DNA of 64,000 bases. Source: Polynucleobacter parvulilacunae. Lineage in GTDB: Bacteria; Pseudomonadota; Gammaproteobacteria; Burkholderiales; Burkholderiaceae. The notes under the pieces are model-generated. The model did not search any database. It had not been told where the DNA came from and worked only from the letters and a program-made list of their open reading frames with translations. The DNA is taken from the NCBI RefSeq assembly GCF_018881715.1, contig NZ_JACVPW010000003.1, positions 1 to 64,000 on the forward strand. Reading direction: 5' to 3'. A program made the position numbers and the translations under genes. Below, piece after piece: positions 1 through 10,613 of this stretch. Position 1 is the first letter of the stretch. Every line of letters starts with the position of its first letter.

Positions 1-33
1 AGCTGTGTAATAGATTCGAGGTCGTTGTTTCAT
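1..33 (-). CDS. IS30-family transposase, N-terminal fragment (cut by window edge)
   Basis: Only the first 11 codons are in the window. The minus-strand reading from an ATG at 33 gives MKQRPRIYYTA, which resembles the N-terminus of IS30-family transposases as I remember it. A strong Shine-Dalgarno (AAGGAG, about 7 bases before the ATG) supports a real start. The rest lies off the left edge, so intactness cannot be judged. It points away from ppsR. Confidence 0.5.
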   Translation of the reverse strand, partial: MKQRPRIYYTA

Positions 34-100
34 GAGCAACACTCCTTGCGCTTACGCAGTTTGTAGTGTGTTGCATCGACGGGTTGAAATCAAGGTCGAA
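1..100. mobile_element. End of a probable IS30-type insertion sequence
   Basis: Between the transposase start (33) and the ppsR stop (124) the minus strand carries TTCAACCCGTCGATGCAACA near 73-92. From memory this resembles the IS30 terminal repeat, with the same TTCAA, GTC and GCAACA blocks. The outer boundary is inferred at about 90-100, and no target-site duplication can be checked because the other end is outside. Without the second end a solo remnant is also possible. Confidence 0.45.
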
Positions 101-123
101 AGCAGGCATTACGCAATATTTCT

Positions 124-951
124 TTACCCTAGTATCGTTTTATCTGACTTAATTGCCTGCAGTACGGTGGTAGCAATTTCTTCAATGGACTTACTGGTCG
201 TCAGCACCCATGGGATCGATTGTTTTTTCATCATTGCCGTTGCTTCATTAATTTCATAGCGGCAGTTTTCTAGCTTGGCATAGTTGCTGCCCGGTCTACG
301 TTCATTGCGAATTTCTGAGAGCCGCTCAGCATCAATCATGAGGCCAAAGATCTTTTGACGGTAAGGCACCAAGTCCTTGGGGAGTTGTCCCCGTTCAAAA
401 TCTTCCGGAATGAGTGGATAGTTTGCGGCTTTTAATCCATATTGCATTGCAAGATAGAGGCTGGTTGGGGTTTTGCCAACCCGGGAAATGCCAATCAGAA
501 TGACGTCAGCCTCGGCCAAGTTCTGGTTGGACTGACCATCATCATGAGCTAATGAATAGTTAATCGCCTCAATCCGGTTCTTGTAAGCCTCGGTATCTGC
601 ATTGTGGTGGAGGCGATTCATGGCATGGGTGGATTTCATGCCTAGGGCTGCCTCCAAAGGTGCCACAAAAGTCTGAAACATATCCAAAATTAGGCCATTT
701 GCCTTGCCAACAATCGCATTAAGCTCAGAGTTCACTAAAGTGGTGAAAACGATGGGTTGCACCCCGTATTTAGTAGCCGCCTGATTGACGCTGCTAACGG
801 CATCGTGGGCCTTATCCACGCTATCCACAAAAGGCACCCGAATATGCTTAAAAGTGGCCTCAAATTGGGCCAAAATCGACTGGCTGAAGTTCTCGGCAGT
901 AATGCCGGTACCGTCAGAGACAATAAAAACAATACGGGTTTCGTTAGACAT
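124..951 (-). CDS. ppsR: Phosphoenolpyruvate synthase regulatory protein
   Basis: A bifunctional cytoplasmic kinase/pyrophosphorylase (DUF299 family). It inactivates PEP synthase by ADP-dependent phosphorylation and reactivates it by phosphate-dependent dephosphorylation. The sequence shows the family's SDGTG motif at residues 12-16 and the P-loop GISRVGKTPTS at 154-164. Its 275 residues match the usual length. It is divergent from its target ppsA across about 106 bases, the common arrangement, so the two promoters probably share that gap. The probable insertion-sequence end begins within about 30 bases of its stop codon but leaves the gene intact. Confidence 0.95.
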   Translation of the reverse strand: MSNETRIVFIVSDGTGITAENFSQSILAQFEATFKHIRVPFVDSVDKAHDAVSSVNQAATKYGVQPIVFTTLVNSELNAIVGKANGLILDMFQTFVAPLEAALGMKSTHAMNRLHHNADTEAYKNRIEAINYSLAHDDGQSNQNLAEADVILIGISRVGKTPTSLYLAMQYGLKAANYPLIPEDFERGQLPKDLVPYRQKIFGLMIDAERLSEIRNERRPGSNYAKLENCRYEINEATAMMKKQSIPWVLTTSKSIEEIATTVLQAIKSDKTILG

Positions 952-1057
952 GGATTTGGCTCAAAAGTCAGGGTCAGCACTACAATAGAATCATATTAAA
1001 GCATGCCCCATTTAAGGTGGCCGCTACACCAGTTTCCTTATCCTTAGAGAGTATTTT

Positions 1058-3463
1058 ATGTCCAACCAACAGCAACAAAATAGCAATATGGCCGATGCCT
1101 ACGTTTTGCCTTTTGAACAACTTCGCATGACCGATGTCGAATCAGTCGGCGGTAAGAATGCTTCATTAGGGGAGATGATTTCTCAGTTAGCTTCAACAGG
1201 TGTTCGTGTTCCTACCGGTTTTGCTACTACCGCATTGGCATTCCGCGATTTTCTAAAGCACAACAATCTCACCGAGCGCATTCAACAGCGTTTAGAAGGT
1301 TTAAATATTGATGATGTGCGTGCATTGGCTCAAGCTGGTGCAGAGATTCGTAATTGGATCGAGACAGCGCCATTCCAACCTAAGCTTGATGAAGAAATTC
1401 GTAAAGCATTTGCGGTATTGGATGATTCAGGTAAAGGCTCATTCGCTGTGCGCTCTTCAGCTACTGCAGAAGACTTGCCTGATGCCTCATTTGCAGGTCA
1501 GCAAGAAACATTCTTGAACGTCGAAGGTATTGACGATGTTCTTAAGAAGATTCGTGAAGTATTTGCCTCCCTATATAACGACCGCGCTATCTCCTACCGT
1601 GTTCACAAAGGCTTTGCCCATGCTGAAGTAGCTCTATCGGCTGGTATTCAGCGCATGGTGCGTTCTGACTTAGGTGCTGCCGGCGTGATGTTTACTCTGG
1701 ATACTGAGTCTGGATTTGAAGATGTTGTTTTCATTACCTCAAGCTACGGCTTGGGTGAAACTGTTGTGCAGGGCGCAGTTAACCCTGACGAGTTTTATGT
1801 ATTCAAAACCACCTTAGCCCAAGACAAGAAGGCAATCATTCGCCGCTCTTTAGGGTCCAAGTTAATTCAGATGCAATTTGCTCCTAAAGGTTCCGCTGAA
1901 AAAGTACAGACAGTGGATGTAACTCCAGAAAAACGCAATCGCTTTTCTTTGGAAGACGCAGATATCACTGAGTTGGCTAAATATGCAGTGATCATTGAGA
2001 AGCACTATGGTCGTCCAATGGATATCGAGTGGGGTAAAGACGGTCAAGATGGCCGCATCTATATTCTCCAGGCGCGCCCTGAGACTGTGAAGAGCCAAGC
2101 GGCTGGTCAAGTGGAGATGCGCTATAAGTTGAAGGGCAGCTCTAAGGTATTGGCAAAAGGTCGTGCGATCGGTCAAAAGATTGGTGCAGGTCCAGTCCGT
2201 ATTATTCGTGACCCAAGCGAGATGGATCGTGTTCAGCCAGGTGACGTGTTGGTTGCTGATATGACTGATCCAAACTGGGAGCCAGTGATGAAGCGTGCCT
2301 CAGCGATTGTGACCAATCGTGGTGGGCGTACTTGCCATGCAGCGATTATTGCTCGCGAACTGGGTGTGCCTGCGGTAGTTGGTTGCGGTGATGCCACTGA
2401 GCATTTGCAAGACGGCATGATGGTGACAGTTTCTTGTGCCGAAGGTGACGAGGGTCATATCTATGACGGCTTAATCGAAACTGAAGTGACTGAAGTATCT
2501 CGCGGTGTATTGCCAGAGATTCCAGTCAAGATCACCATGAATATTGGTAATCCTCAATTGGCATTTGATTTCTGCCAAATCCCAAATGCGGGTGTTGGCT
2601 TGGCTCGTCTCGAGTTCATTATCAACAACTACATTGGTGTTCATCCACGTGCTGTATTGGAGTATCCAAACATTGATCCTGATCTCAAGCGTGCTGTAGA
2701 GAGCGTTGCTCGTGGCTACGCTAGCCCACGTCAGTTCTATGAAGATAAATTGGTTGAAGGCGTAGCAACGATTGCTGCTGCTTTCTATCCAAAACCGGTG
2801 ATCGTACGTTTGTCAGACTTTAAATCCAATGAGTACAAGAAGTTGATTGGTGGCTCACGTTACGAGCCGGATGAAGAAAACCCAATGCTAGGCTTCCGTG
2901 GTGCATCACGTTATGTTTCAGAGGATTTCGGCGAGGCTTTTGCTCTTGAGTGCGCGGCGATGAAGCGTGTACGTGAAGACATGGGTCTAGATAACGTAGA
3001 GATCATGGTTCCATTCGTGCGAACTATCAATCAAGCTAAGCGCGTGATCGACATGATGGAGAAGTTTGGCCTCAAGCGTGGTGTAAATGGCTTACGCCTC
3101 ATCATGATGTGCGAGATTCCATCAAATGCGATTTTGGCTGATCAGTTCCTCGAATACTTCGATGGCTTCTCTATCGGTTCAAACGATATGACTCAGTTAA
3201 CGCTTGGTCTGGATCGTGACTCTGGTATGGAATTGTTAGCTATTGACTTTGACGAGCGTGATCCAGCGGTTGAGTTCATGATTGCCCGTTCAATTGATGC
3301 TTGCCGTAAGCAAAATAAGTACGTTGGTATTTGCGGCCAAGGTCCTTCTGATCATCCAGACTTTGCCCGTTGGTTGGTTGAGAAAGGCATTACCTCAATC
3401 TCATTAAACCCGGATAGCGTAGTAGCTACTTGGGAAATGTTAGGTAAGAACTTAAAAGCCTAA
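1058..3463 (+). CDS. ppsA: Phosphoenolpyruvate synthase
   Basis: Converts pyruvate, ATP and water to PEP, AMP and phosphate, the entry to gluconeogenesis from pyruvate or lactate. At 801 residues it is full length: an N-terminal ATP-binding domain ([10 protein letters not shown] near residue 31), a central swivelling domain with the phosphohistidine in [14 protein letters not shown] near residue 427, and a C-terminal TIM-barrel PEP/pyruvate domain with a conserved cysteine in [12 protein letters not shown]. It is divergent from ppsR, whose product controls it, and ends at a strong hairpin terminator. An FMN-dependent lactate dehydrogenase gene elsewhere in the window (56.6 kb) would supply pyruvate. 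Confidence 0.97.
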   Translation: MSNQQQQNSNMADAYVLPFEQLRMTDVESVGGKNASLGEMISQLASTGVRVPTGFATTALAFRDFLKHNNLTERIQQRLEGLNIDDVRALAQAGAEIRNWIETAPFQPKLDEEIRKAFAVLDDSGKGSFAVRSSATAEDLPDASFAGQQETFLNVEGIDDVLKKIREVFASLYNDRAISYRVHKGFAHAEVALSAGIQRMVRSDLGAAGVMFTLDTESGFEDVVFITSSYGLGETVVQGAVNPDEFYVFKTTLAQDKKAIIRRSLGSKLIQMQFAPKGSAEKVQTVDVTPEKRNRFSLEDADITELAKYAVIIEKHYGRPMDIEWGKDGQDGRIYILQARPETVKSQAAGQVEMRYKLKGSSKVLAKGRAIGQKIGAGPVRIIRDPSEMDRVQPGDVLVADMTDPNWEPVMKRASAIVTNRGGRTCHAAIIARELGVPAVVGCGDATEHLQDGMMVTVSCAEGDEGHIYDGLIETEVTEVSRGVLPEIPVKITMNIGNPQLAFDFCQIPNAGVGLARLEFIINNYIGVHPRAVLEYPNIDPDLKRAVESVARGYASPRQFYEDKLVEGVATIAAAFYPKPVIVRLSDFKSNEYKKLIGGSRYEPDEENPMLGFRGASRYVSEDFGEAFALECAAMKRVREDMGLDNVEIMVPFVRTINQAKRVIDMMEKFGLKRGVNGLRLIMMCEIPSNAILADQFLEYFDGFSIGSNDMTQLTLGLDRDSGMELLAIDFDERDPAVEFMIARSIDACRKQNKYVGICGQGPSDHPDFARWLVEKGITSISLNPDSVVATWEMLGKNLKA

Positions 3464-3485
3464 TCAACGTCGTAAGAACCAAAGC

Positions 3486-3513
3486 AAAAGGCCTAGAAGA
3501 ATCTAGGCCTTTT
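3486..3513. terminator. Bidirectional intrinsic terminator between ppsA and the Anbu gene
   Basis: A perfect 12-bp stem, AAAAGGCCTAGA / TCTAGGCCTTTT, with a 4-base AGAA loop. It has a T-run on the plus side and an A-run on the other, so it can serve both convergent transcripts. Confidence 0.9.
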
Positions 3514-3537
3514 TGTTTGTTGAGCGTAAAAAACGAA

Positions 3538-4416
3538 TTATTTAGCTTTTGCTTTAGTTTTGGTGCTGGTGCGGTTCATAGGCTTCTTTGCAGGCGCCGC
3601 AGCTATTTTTACTTTTGCTTTTGCAGGTTGTCGATTGACGGGAACTGCCCCCATTTTTTTTGCGGGGGTAGAAATATCGCTCGATTTATGGGCGCCGCTC
3701 CAGCTGGGTTCCGCTATGGAGTTAAATGCCTCTCGTAGCTTCTCGCCCCACGCTTGATGAATCATCGCAAAATAAGGGTTTGCATCGTCTAAGGTAACTA
3801 GCTTAGTGGCTTTCAGAGAATTTTTTTCGTAAACCAACATGTCCAGAGGTAGTCCCACCGAGATATTACTTTTCAGCGTCGAATCCATGGAGATGAGGGC
3901 GCACTTAGTTGCCAGATTAAGTGGTGTATTGAAATTAAGCACTCGATCTAAAATCGGTTTACCGTATTTGGATTCTCCGATTTGGAAGTAGCAAGTCTCT
4001 GGAGTGGCTTCGATAAAGTTTCCAGCTGAATAAATATTGAATAGGCGCGGAATCTCACCTTTAACTTGACCGCCAAAAATCATATTGCAATTAAAGTCGA
4101 GCCCAGCCTTTTCAAGCGCTTCATGATCTCGTTCGTATACCTGTTTGATGGCGCTACCCACAACAACTGCAGCTTCATAGGAGTTTTTAGCGTTCCAGAG
4201 ATTCTTACTCTTAAAAAGCTGTCCTTGAAGCAGAATTTCTTTCACGGATTGTGTAATTGCGAGATTACCAGCGCTCATGATTGCAAAGAAACGATCCTTT
4301 TCTTGGAATAAGGTCATCTTTCGGAATGTGCCGATCTGGTCTACACCCGCATTCGTCCGGGTGTCGGATAAAAATACGAGACCATCTTTTAGGCATAACC
4401 CAACGCAATACGTCAT
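3538..4416 (-). CDS. Anbu, proteasome-like N-terminal-nucleophile peptidase
   Basis: Begins MTYCVGLCLKDGLVFLSDTR, the Anbu pattern in which removal of Met exposes Thr2 as nucleophile; the family is an ancestral relative of HslV and proteasome beta subunits. The peptidase fold covers about residues 1-240. It is the last gene of a four-gene minus-strand operon with the transglutaminase-like, alpha-E and ATP-grasp genes, the standard Anbu neighbourhood. Family knowledge suggests a peptide synthesis/degradation cycle, but the substrate is unknown. Odd feature: the last 50 or so residues form an Ala/Lys/Pro-rich basic tail ending in KTKAKAK that looks disordered and is not part of the fold. Confidence 0.9.
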   Translation of the reverse strand: MTYCVGLCLKDGLVFLSDTRTNAGVDQIGTFRKMTLFQEKDRFFAIMSAGNLAITQSVKEILLQGQLFKSKNLWNAKNSYEAAVVVGSAIKQVYERDHEALEKAGLDFNCNMIFGGQVKGEIPRLFNIYSAGNFIEATPETCYFQIGESKYGKPILDRVLNFNTPLNLATKCALISMDSTLKSNISVGLPLDMLVYEKNSLKATKLVTLDDANPYFAMIHQAWGEKLREAFNSIAEPSWSGAHKSSDISTPAKKMGAVPVNRQPAKAKVKIAAAPAKKPMNRTSTKTKAKAK

Positions 4417-4471
4417 ACAGGAATCCTCTTAATAATTTCCTAGAATTATCTCTTAAATAGACAAAGGACTG

Positions 4472-5269
4472 CTATGACAACTGTTGAATAGAAATATTCG
4501 CAGTGAGCTCTTCGCCTCCACCGCCAGAGCGGACCCCTTTTACGGGAGCGGCAGAGTAATAATCCCGACCAATAGCAAGGCGAATATGGCGTGAATCTAT
4601 TAGGCAGGCGTGCGTAATATCTACGCTAGTCCAAATGCCTTTCTCAATGTCACTGCAAAAGTCGATCCAGGCGTGGCTCGCAAGGTTTGGAGACTCTTCT
4701 GCGAAGAAATAACCGCTGACATAGCGAGCTGGAATTCCAGTAGCACGGCATAGACTCAACATAATGTGGGCATGGTCTTGGCAAACACCAGATTTCATGG
4801 CGAAGGATTGTGCGGCAGTTGTAGCAAAGTTAGTCTGCCCTGGTGTGTAAACAATCAAACCTTGAACAGCCTCAGCGAGTTTGAGTACCTGGTCAACAGA
4901 ATTTTTCTTTGGCAGGCTGTAAGAGAAGTATTCCAGCATCCCTTCTGTTGACTCAGTTAAATTGGTTTGCTGCAAAAGATAGTAGGGTGAAACCGCCTTG
5001 GCATCATCGATAAACTCAAAGGCATCTTGTGTATGAACCTCGCCCTCAGCTTCAATCATCATTGAGGTATAGGGGCTCTCCTGAACGAAAACGCTACAGA
5101 GATTTCCAAATGTGTCGACTGAGTTTGAGGCCTTGATTGGAGTGCTAATTTTCCACTTATCTACCTGTTGGCCTGAGACTGTCGGCGGTGTTAACCGAAG
5201 CTCTTGAATGGAGTAGCGTACTGGCGCCTCATAGCGATATTCAGTACGGTGGCGAATCTTTAAGTGCAT
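4472..5269 (-). CDS. Transglutaminase-like cysteine protease family protein of the Anbu operon
   Basis: 265 residues: an N-terminal bacterial transglutaminase-like beta domain (about 1-90) and a transglutaminase core. The catalytic triad is visible as Cys163 (SGVCQDHAH), His199 (ASHAWIDF) and Asp217 (TSVDITH). Bacterial members are usually thought to cleave or form amide bonds; the substrate is not known. No signal peptide is seen, so it is probably cytosolic. It lies 55 bases upstream of the Anbu gene and 17 bases downstream of the alpha-E gene, implying co-transcription and a shared role in making, trimming or degrading a peptide. Confidence 0.9.
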   Translation of the reverse strand: MHLKIRHRTEYRYEAPVRYSIQELRLTPPTVSGQQVDKWKISTPIKASNSVDTFGNLCSVFVQESPYTSMMIEAEGEVHTQDAFEFIDDAKAVSPYYLLQQTNLTESTEGMLEYFSYSLPKKNSVDQVLKLAEAVQGLIVYTPGQTNFATTAAQSFAMKSGVCQDHAHIMLSLCRATGIPARYVSGYFFAEESPNLASHAWIDFCSDIEKGIWTSVDITHACLIDSRHIRLAIGRDYYSAAPVKGVRSGGGGEELTANISIQQLS

Positions 5270-5286
5270 ATAGTTTTCGTGATCTC

Positions 5287-6264
5287 TTAGGCTACAGCCA
5301 ATGGTATGAGGTAAGCACTACTGAACTCATCAGCCACATGGTTGACGCGCTCTAAGAAGCTTTCAATAAATTCTTCTAGGCCTTGCTCAAATACTTCATC
5401 AATATCAGAATAATCCAAGCTTGCCTTTAACTTTCCAAGCAGGCGTTCAATTTCTTTGGATTGCTGATTTTTCACCTCAGAAATTAAAGGAATCAGCTCA
5501 TTCACGCAACACACTAAGGAGCGTGGCATTTGCTTATTAAATATCAGTAATTGAGCAACTTGTTTTGGAGTTACCTGATCGGAATAGATTTGACGATAGA
5601 TCTCAAATGCAGAGACGGATCGGAGTAGGGCCGCCCAGTGATAGAAATCAAAGAAATCACCATCAGTACCATCATCAGACTTCTTATTGGGATTTAATAC
5701 CTTGATCGCTGCCTGATCTTCATATTTGGTTTGCAGAATACGGGCCGTATTATCAGCGCGCTCGAGCAGTGTTCCTACGCTTATAAAGTAAAAGGCTTCG
5801 TTCTTGAGCATCGTGCCATAAAGAACACCTCTAAATAGATGGCAGCGGTGCTTTACCCATTCTAAGAGACGACTAGGATCGGCTTGATGTCTTGCTTCTA
5901 GAATGCGCTGCAGCTCAAGCCAGGTAGTGTTTTGAGTTTCCCAAACTTCGGAGGTAATCTTGCCACGTATCACGCGGGCATTCTCACGAGCAGCAAACAG
6001 GCAGGAAACAATGCTGGATGGATTGCTGGTTTCATAAATCATGAAATCTAAAACGTTTTCACGATTGACTACATCATATTTACTGAGAAAAGCGTCTTCC
6101 AGCTTAGAAATCGTCAACAACTTTTTCCAGCTTTGCTCTAAAAACTCAGCAGGCTGTGGAAGTAGCGAAGTTTGATGGTTTACGTCGAGCATACGGGCAG
6201 TATTCTCCGCACGCTCTGTATAACGGGCCATCCAATAAAGGCAATCAGCGGTACGACTTAGCAT
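5287..6264 (-). CDS. Alpha-E domain protein (DUF403)
   Basis: 325 residues, predicted almost entirely alpha-helical, beginning MLSRTADCLYWMARYTERAENTA, the hallmark opening of alpha-E proteins. These always travel with the circularly permuted ATP-grasp enzyme, here 26 bases upstream, and with a transglutaminase-like protein, here 17 bases downstream. The biochemical role is unproven; comparative genomics proposed that the set makes a small peptide or peptide tag. No membrane segment or signal peptide is visible. Confidence 0.9.
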   Translation of the reverse strand: MLSRTADCLYWMARYTERAENTARMLDVNHQTSLLPQPAEFLEQSWKKLLTISKLEDAFLSKYDVVNRENVLDFMIYETSNPSSIVSCLFAARENARVIRGKITSEVWETQNTTWLELQRILEARHQADPSRLLEWVKHRCHLFRGVLYGTMLKNEAFYFISVGTLLERADNTARILQTKYEDQAAIKVLNPNKKSDDGTDGDFFDFYHWAALLRSVSAFEIYRQIYSDQVTPKQVAQLLIFNKQMPRSLVCCVNELIPLISEVKNQQSKEIERLLGKLKASLDYSDIDEVFEQGLEEFIESFLERVNHVADEFSSAYLIPLAVA

Positions 6265-6290
6265 TTTCTCTAGTTCCTCTTACTCTTCTC

Positions 6291-7703
6291 TCACTCTTCC
6301 AGAACCCAGGTATCTTTGGTTCCGCCACCTTGGGAGGAGTTCACTACTAAAGAACCTTCTTTGAGGGCAACCCTGGTTAATCCGCCAGGAACCATCTTGA
6401 TGGTTTTGCCTGAGAGGACGAATGGTCTTAAATCGATATGTCTTGGCGCAACGCCCGACTCTACAAAGGTAGGGCAGGTGGATAGCGCTAATGTCGGTTG
6501 AGCAATGTATTTATCTGGATTGGCAATAAGGTGAGTTCTAAATTCTTCAATCTCTGCTTTGGTGGAGGCGGGGCCAACTAGCATGCCATAGCCACCAGCA
6601 CCATGTGTTAGTTTTACAACCAACTTATCTAAATTGGCTAATGTGTATGCCAAGTCATCTGTCTTGCGACACTGAAAGGTCGGTACGTTATTGAGAATTG
6701 GTTTCTCACCAAGGTAAAACTCAATCATCTCGGGAACATATGGGTAGATCGATTTGTCATCGGCGATCCCGGTACCAATTGCATTTGCTAAAGTCACATT
6801 GCCAGCGCGATGCGCGGACAGCAGTCCTGCAACACCAAGTGTTGAGTCTGAGCGAAATGCCAACGGATCCAAGAAGTCATCATCAACACGTCGATAAATT
6901 ACATCAACCCTCTCAGGTCCTTGGGTAGTGCGCATAAAGACTTGTTCATTCTTTACAAATAAGTCCTTACCTTCAACCAACTCAACGCCCATCTGCTGTG
7001 CAAGGTAGCTGTGCTCAAAGTAAGCGGAGTTATACATGCCAGGAGTCAGCACAACCACGTTCGGTTTTTTGACATCATCTGGTTTAACAGACTTGAGGCA
7101 TTCTAATAACAGATCTGGGTAGTGCTCTACAGGGGCGATGCGATATTTTTGGAAGAGGTCGGGGAAGAGCCGCATCATCATCTTGCGATCTTCAACCATA
7201 TAAGACACACCAGACGGAACACGTAAGTTATCTTCTAATACGTAGAATTCGCCTTCACCTGCACGTACGATATCAATACCGGCAATTTGTGCATAGATGT
7301 CACGTGGCACGCTGACGTTGCGCATCTCAGGGCGGTATTGCGCATTGTTATAAATTTGCTCTGCAGGAACGATGCCCGCTTTAATAATTTCTTCGTCGTG
7401 ATATACGTCGTAGATGAAGCGATTCAGTGCTTTTACTCGTTGACGCAATCCTGCCTCAAGCTGCTCCCATTCCTTGGCCGTAAAGATGCGAGGCACTTGA
7501 TCAAAAGGAATAGTTCTTTCTGAACCTAAGTCATCCCCATAGACGGCGAAGGTAATGCCGACTCGTCTAAAGATCAGGTCGGCTTCAGCGCGTTTGAGAC
7601 CCATGAGGGTGTCACTTTGCTGTTTTAACCAGTTGTGAAAGATTTGGTAGTGGGGACGCGCTTTGCCTGCGGCGTCGAGCATTTCGTCAAAAGGCAATTT
7701 CAT
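6291..7703 (-). CDS. Circularly permuted type 2 ATP-grasp protein
   Basis: Predicted ATP-dependent carboxylate-amine ligase (DUF404/DUF407 family), first gene of the Anbu operon. ATP-grasp landmarks include KLTHGAGGYGMLVGP for nucleotide binding and RHIDLRPFVLSG and SSQGGGTKDTWVL near the C-terminus. I place the start at the ATG at 7703 (MKLPFDEML, 470 residues) because homologues begin there; the open frame extends back to 7775, but those 24 extra residues look non-conserved and have no ribosome site. Neither start has a strong Shine-Dalgarno. The reaction product is unknown. Confidence 0.88.
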   Translation of the reverse strand: MKLPFDEMLDAAGKARPHYQIFHNWLKQQSDTLMGLKRAEADLIFRRVGITFAVYGDDLGSERTIPFDQVPRIFTAKEWEQLEAGLRQRVKALNRFIYDVYHDEEIIKAGIVPAEQIYNNAQYRPEMRNVSVPRDIYAQIAGIDIVRAGEGEFYVLEDNLRVPSGVSYMVEDRKMMMRLFPDLFQKYRIAPVEHYPDLLLECLKSVKPDDVKKPNVVVLTPGMYNSAYFEHSYLAQQMGVELVEGKDLFVKNEQVFMRTTQGPERVDVIYRRVDDDFLDPLAFRSDSTLGVAGLLSAHRAGNVTLANAIGTGIADDKSIYPYVPEMIEFYLGEKPILNNVPTFQCRKTDDLAYTLANLDKLVVKLTHGAGGYGMLVGPASTKAEIEEFRTHLIANPDKYIAQPTLALSTCPTFVESGVAPRHIDLRPFVLSGKTIKMVPGGLTRVALKEGSLVVNSSQGGGTKDTWVLEE

Positions 7704-7846
7704 AGTTATAAAACTAAAGCCTTTATAAAAGCTGGGATAAATAGTTTGAAGCGGCTTGGTGCTCTTATGCACCATAAAAGTGCAAAAATGCTTCAGTACT
7801 AGCTCTGAGGGCAGTCTACCCGAGTTTTTTGGGCTTAGGCGGGAAG

Positions 7847-8299
7847 TTAGGCGTTTAAATCGCCTCTAGCAATACGGCCTTTTTGAACTTCCCACTCCCG
7901 CTCTTTAGTCGCTGCCCGCTTGTCATGCTGCTTTTTACCTCTGGCGAGGCCAATCTCGCACTTCACATTGCCTTTGGAGAAATGCAGGTTCAGAGGCACC
8001 AGGGTATAACCCTTTTGCTCTACTTTGCCGATGAGTTTTTTAATTTCGATCGCATTCAGAAGTAGTTTGCGAGTACGAGTGCTGTCTGGAACGATATGGG
8101 TAGAGGCTGATAGCAGGGGGGTGATATGGCAGCCGATCAAAAATAGCTCCGCCTTGCGAATGACGACATACGCTTCTTTGATGTGCACGCGACCTGCGCG
8201 GATGGCCTTCACTTCCCAGCCTTCCAGTACAAGCCCTGCCTCAAAACGTTCCTCGATAAAATAATCAAAGAAGGCTTTTTTGTTATCGACGATACTCAT
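7847..8299 (-). CDS. smpB: SsrA-binding protein SmpB
   Basis: 150 residues. Binds tmRNA and delivers it to stalled ribosomes for trans-translation. The family signature is clear: an N-terminal [20 protein letters not shown] segment, [12 protein letters not shown], and the basic tail [20 protein letters not shown] that folds as a helix in the mRNA channel. Only 25 bases separate it from the divergent ratA start, so at least one promoter must overlap coding sequence. The same smpB/ratA/rnfH arrangement is known from E. coli. Confidence 0.97.
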   Translation of the reverse strand: MSIVDNKKAFFDYFIEERFEAGLVLEGWEVKAIRAGRVHIKEAYVVIRKAELFLIGCHITPLLSASTHIVPDSTRTRKLLLNAIEIKKLIGKVEQKGYTLVPLNLHFSKGNVKCEIGLARGKKQHDKRAATKEREWEVQKGRIARGDLNA

Positions 8300-8324
8300 A
8301 TTTATTTAGCTCTCAAGAACGATT

Positions 8325-8756
8325 ATGGCAGACGTCTACAAGACCGTTTTAATTGGCCAATCAGCCGACCGCATGTATGGCTTAGTGACCGACGTCGCCC
8401 GTTATTCTGAGTTCCTGCCTTGGTGTGGCGGGGTAGAAATCTTTGAGCAGACCGAGACTGTCCTGGATGCCAAAATCAATATCAATTTCAAAGGCATTAC
8501 TCAGTACTTTCATACCCGCAACGTAAATCACCGCCCAGAAACGATTGATATGGTGTTTGTAGATGGCCCGTTTAAGCATTTTTCTGGGCAGTGGAACTTT
8601 ATCCCTTTGCGAGAGGATGCTTGCAAAGTGGAGTTCAAGCTGCATTGGGAGTTCAAGAGCGCCATTCTGGATAAGATTATTGGCCCAGTCTTCGGGCATA
8701 TTGCCGGGACCTTTGTGGATTGCTTTGTAAAACGCGCTGAGGACCTCTATGGCTGA
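8325..8756 (+). CDS. ratA: RatA family START/COQ10-like protein
   Basis: 143 residues with a single SRPBCC/START fold: MADVYKTVLIGQSADRMYGLVTDVARYSEFLPWC at the start and a C-terminal helix ending FVKRAEDLYG. In E. coli RatA was reported to block 70S ribosome association; homologues resemble Coq10, which binds ubiquinone, so a quinone-related role is an equally good guess. It is divergent from smpB and overlaps rnfH by 8 bases, indicating translational coupling. Confidence 0.92.
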   Translation: MADVYKTVLIGQSADRMYGLVTDVARYSEFLPWCGGVEIFEQTETVLDAKININFKGITQYFHTRNVNHRPETIDMVFVDGPFKHFSGQWNFIPLREDACKVEFKLHWEFKSAILDKIIGPVFGHIAGTFVDCFVKRAEDLYG

Positions 8757-9099
8757 GCGCTTGCTCAATCTGTTGCTCTGTGATGCCAGGCAGGGCGAGC
8801 CAAATCTAAAGCCATACAAGCTGATTTTGGCGGCAGATGAGTTGCCTACGGTTGGCCTAGCCCTGATTAGGGCTGGATTCGCGACCGGTCCAGACGACCC
8901 TATTTTGTCCAGAAAAGGCTGCTTTGGGGTGTTTGGTAAGCGTAAGGACTGGGATAGCCCAATTTATGACGGTGACCGTCTAGAGCTCTACTCTCCGTTG
9001 TTAATTGACCCTAAGACGGTTCGGCGCAAAAAGGCCAATCAGAACCAGGATGCCAAATTCCAGGCTGCCGCAGCTAAAAGAAAGGCTAGGAGGCTATAA
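8749..9099 (+). CDS. rnfH: RnfH/RatB family protein
   Basis: 116 residues. An N-terminal segment of about 45 residues is followed by the beta-grasp-like RnfH core: LALIRAGFATGPDDPILSRKGCFGVFGKRKDWDSPIYDGDRLELYSPLLIDPKTVRRKK is spread over residues 37-95. The C-terminus is basic (KRKARRL). Function is unproven; the family is named after association with Rnf clusters but usually sits beside ratA, as here. It overlaps ratA by 8 bases. The N-terminal stretch is shorter and less conserved, so an internal start cannot be excluded. Confidence 0.85.
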   Translation: MAERLLNLLLCDARQGEPNLKPYKLILAADELPTVGLALIRAGFATGPDDPILSRKGCFGVFGKRKDWDSPIYDGDRLELYSPLLIDPKTVRRKKANQNQDAKFQAAAAKRKARRL

Positions 9100-9116
9100 T
9101 CGATTTTTGCGACTAG

Positions 9117-10589
<1,473 letters not shown>

Positions 10590-10613
10590 GACTTAAATAA
10601 GATTGCTTCATTC

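Noticed and set aside
32-259. Plus-strand 75-residue reading across the left edge
   Set aside because: It is the shadow of ppsR and the insertion-sequence end, with no ribosome site.
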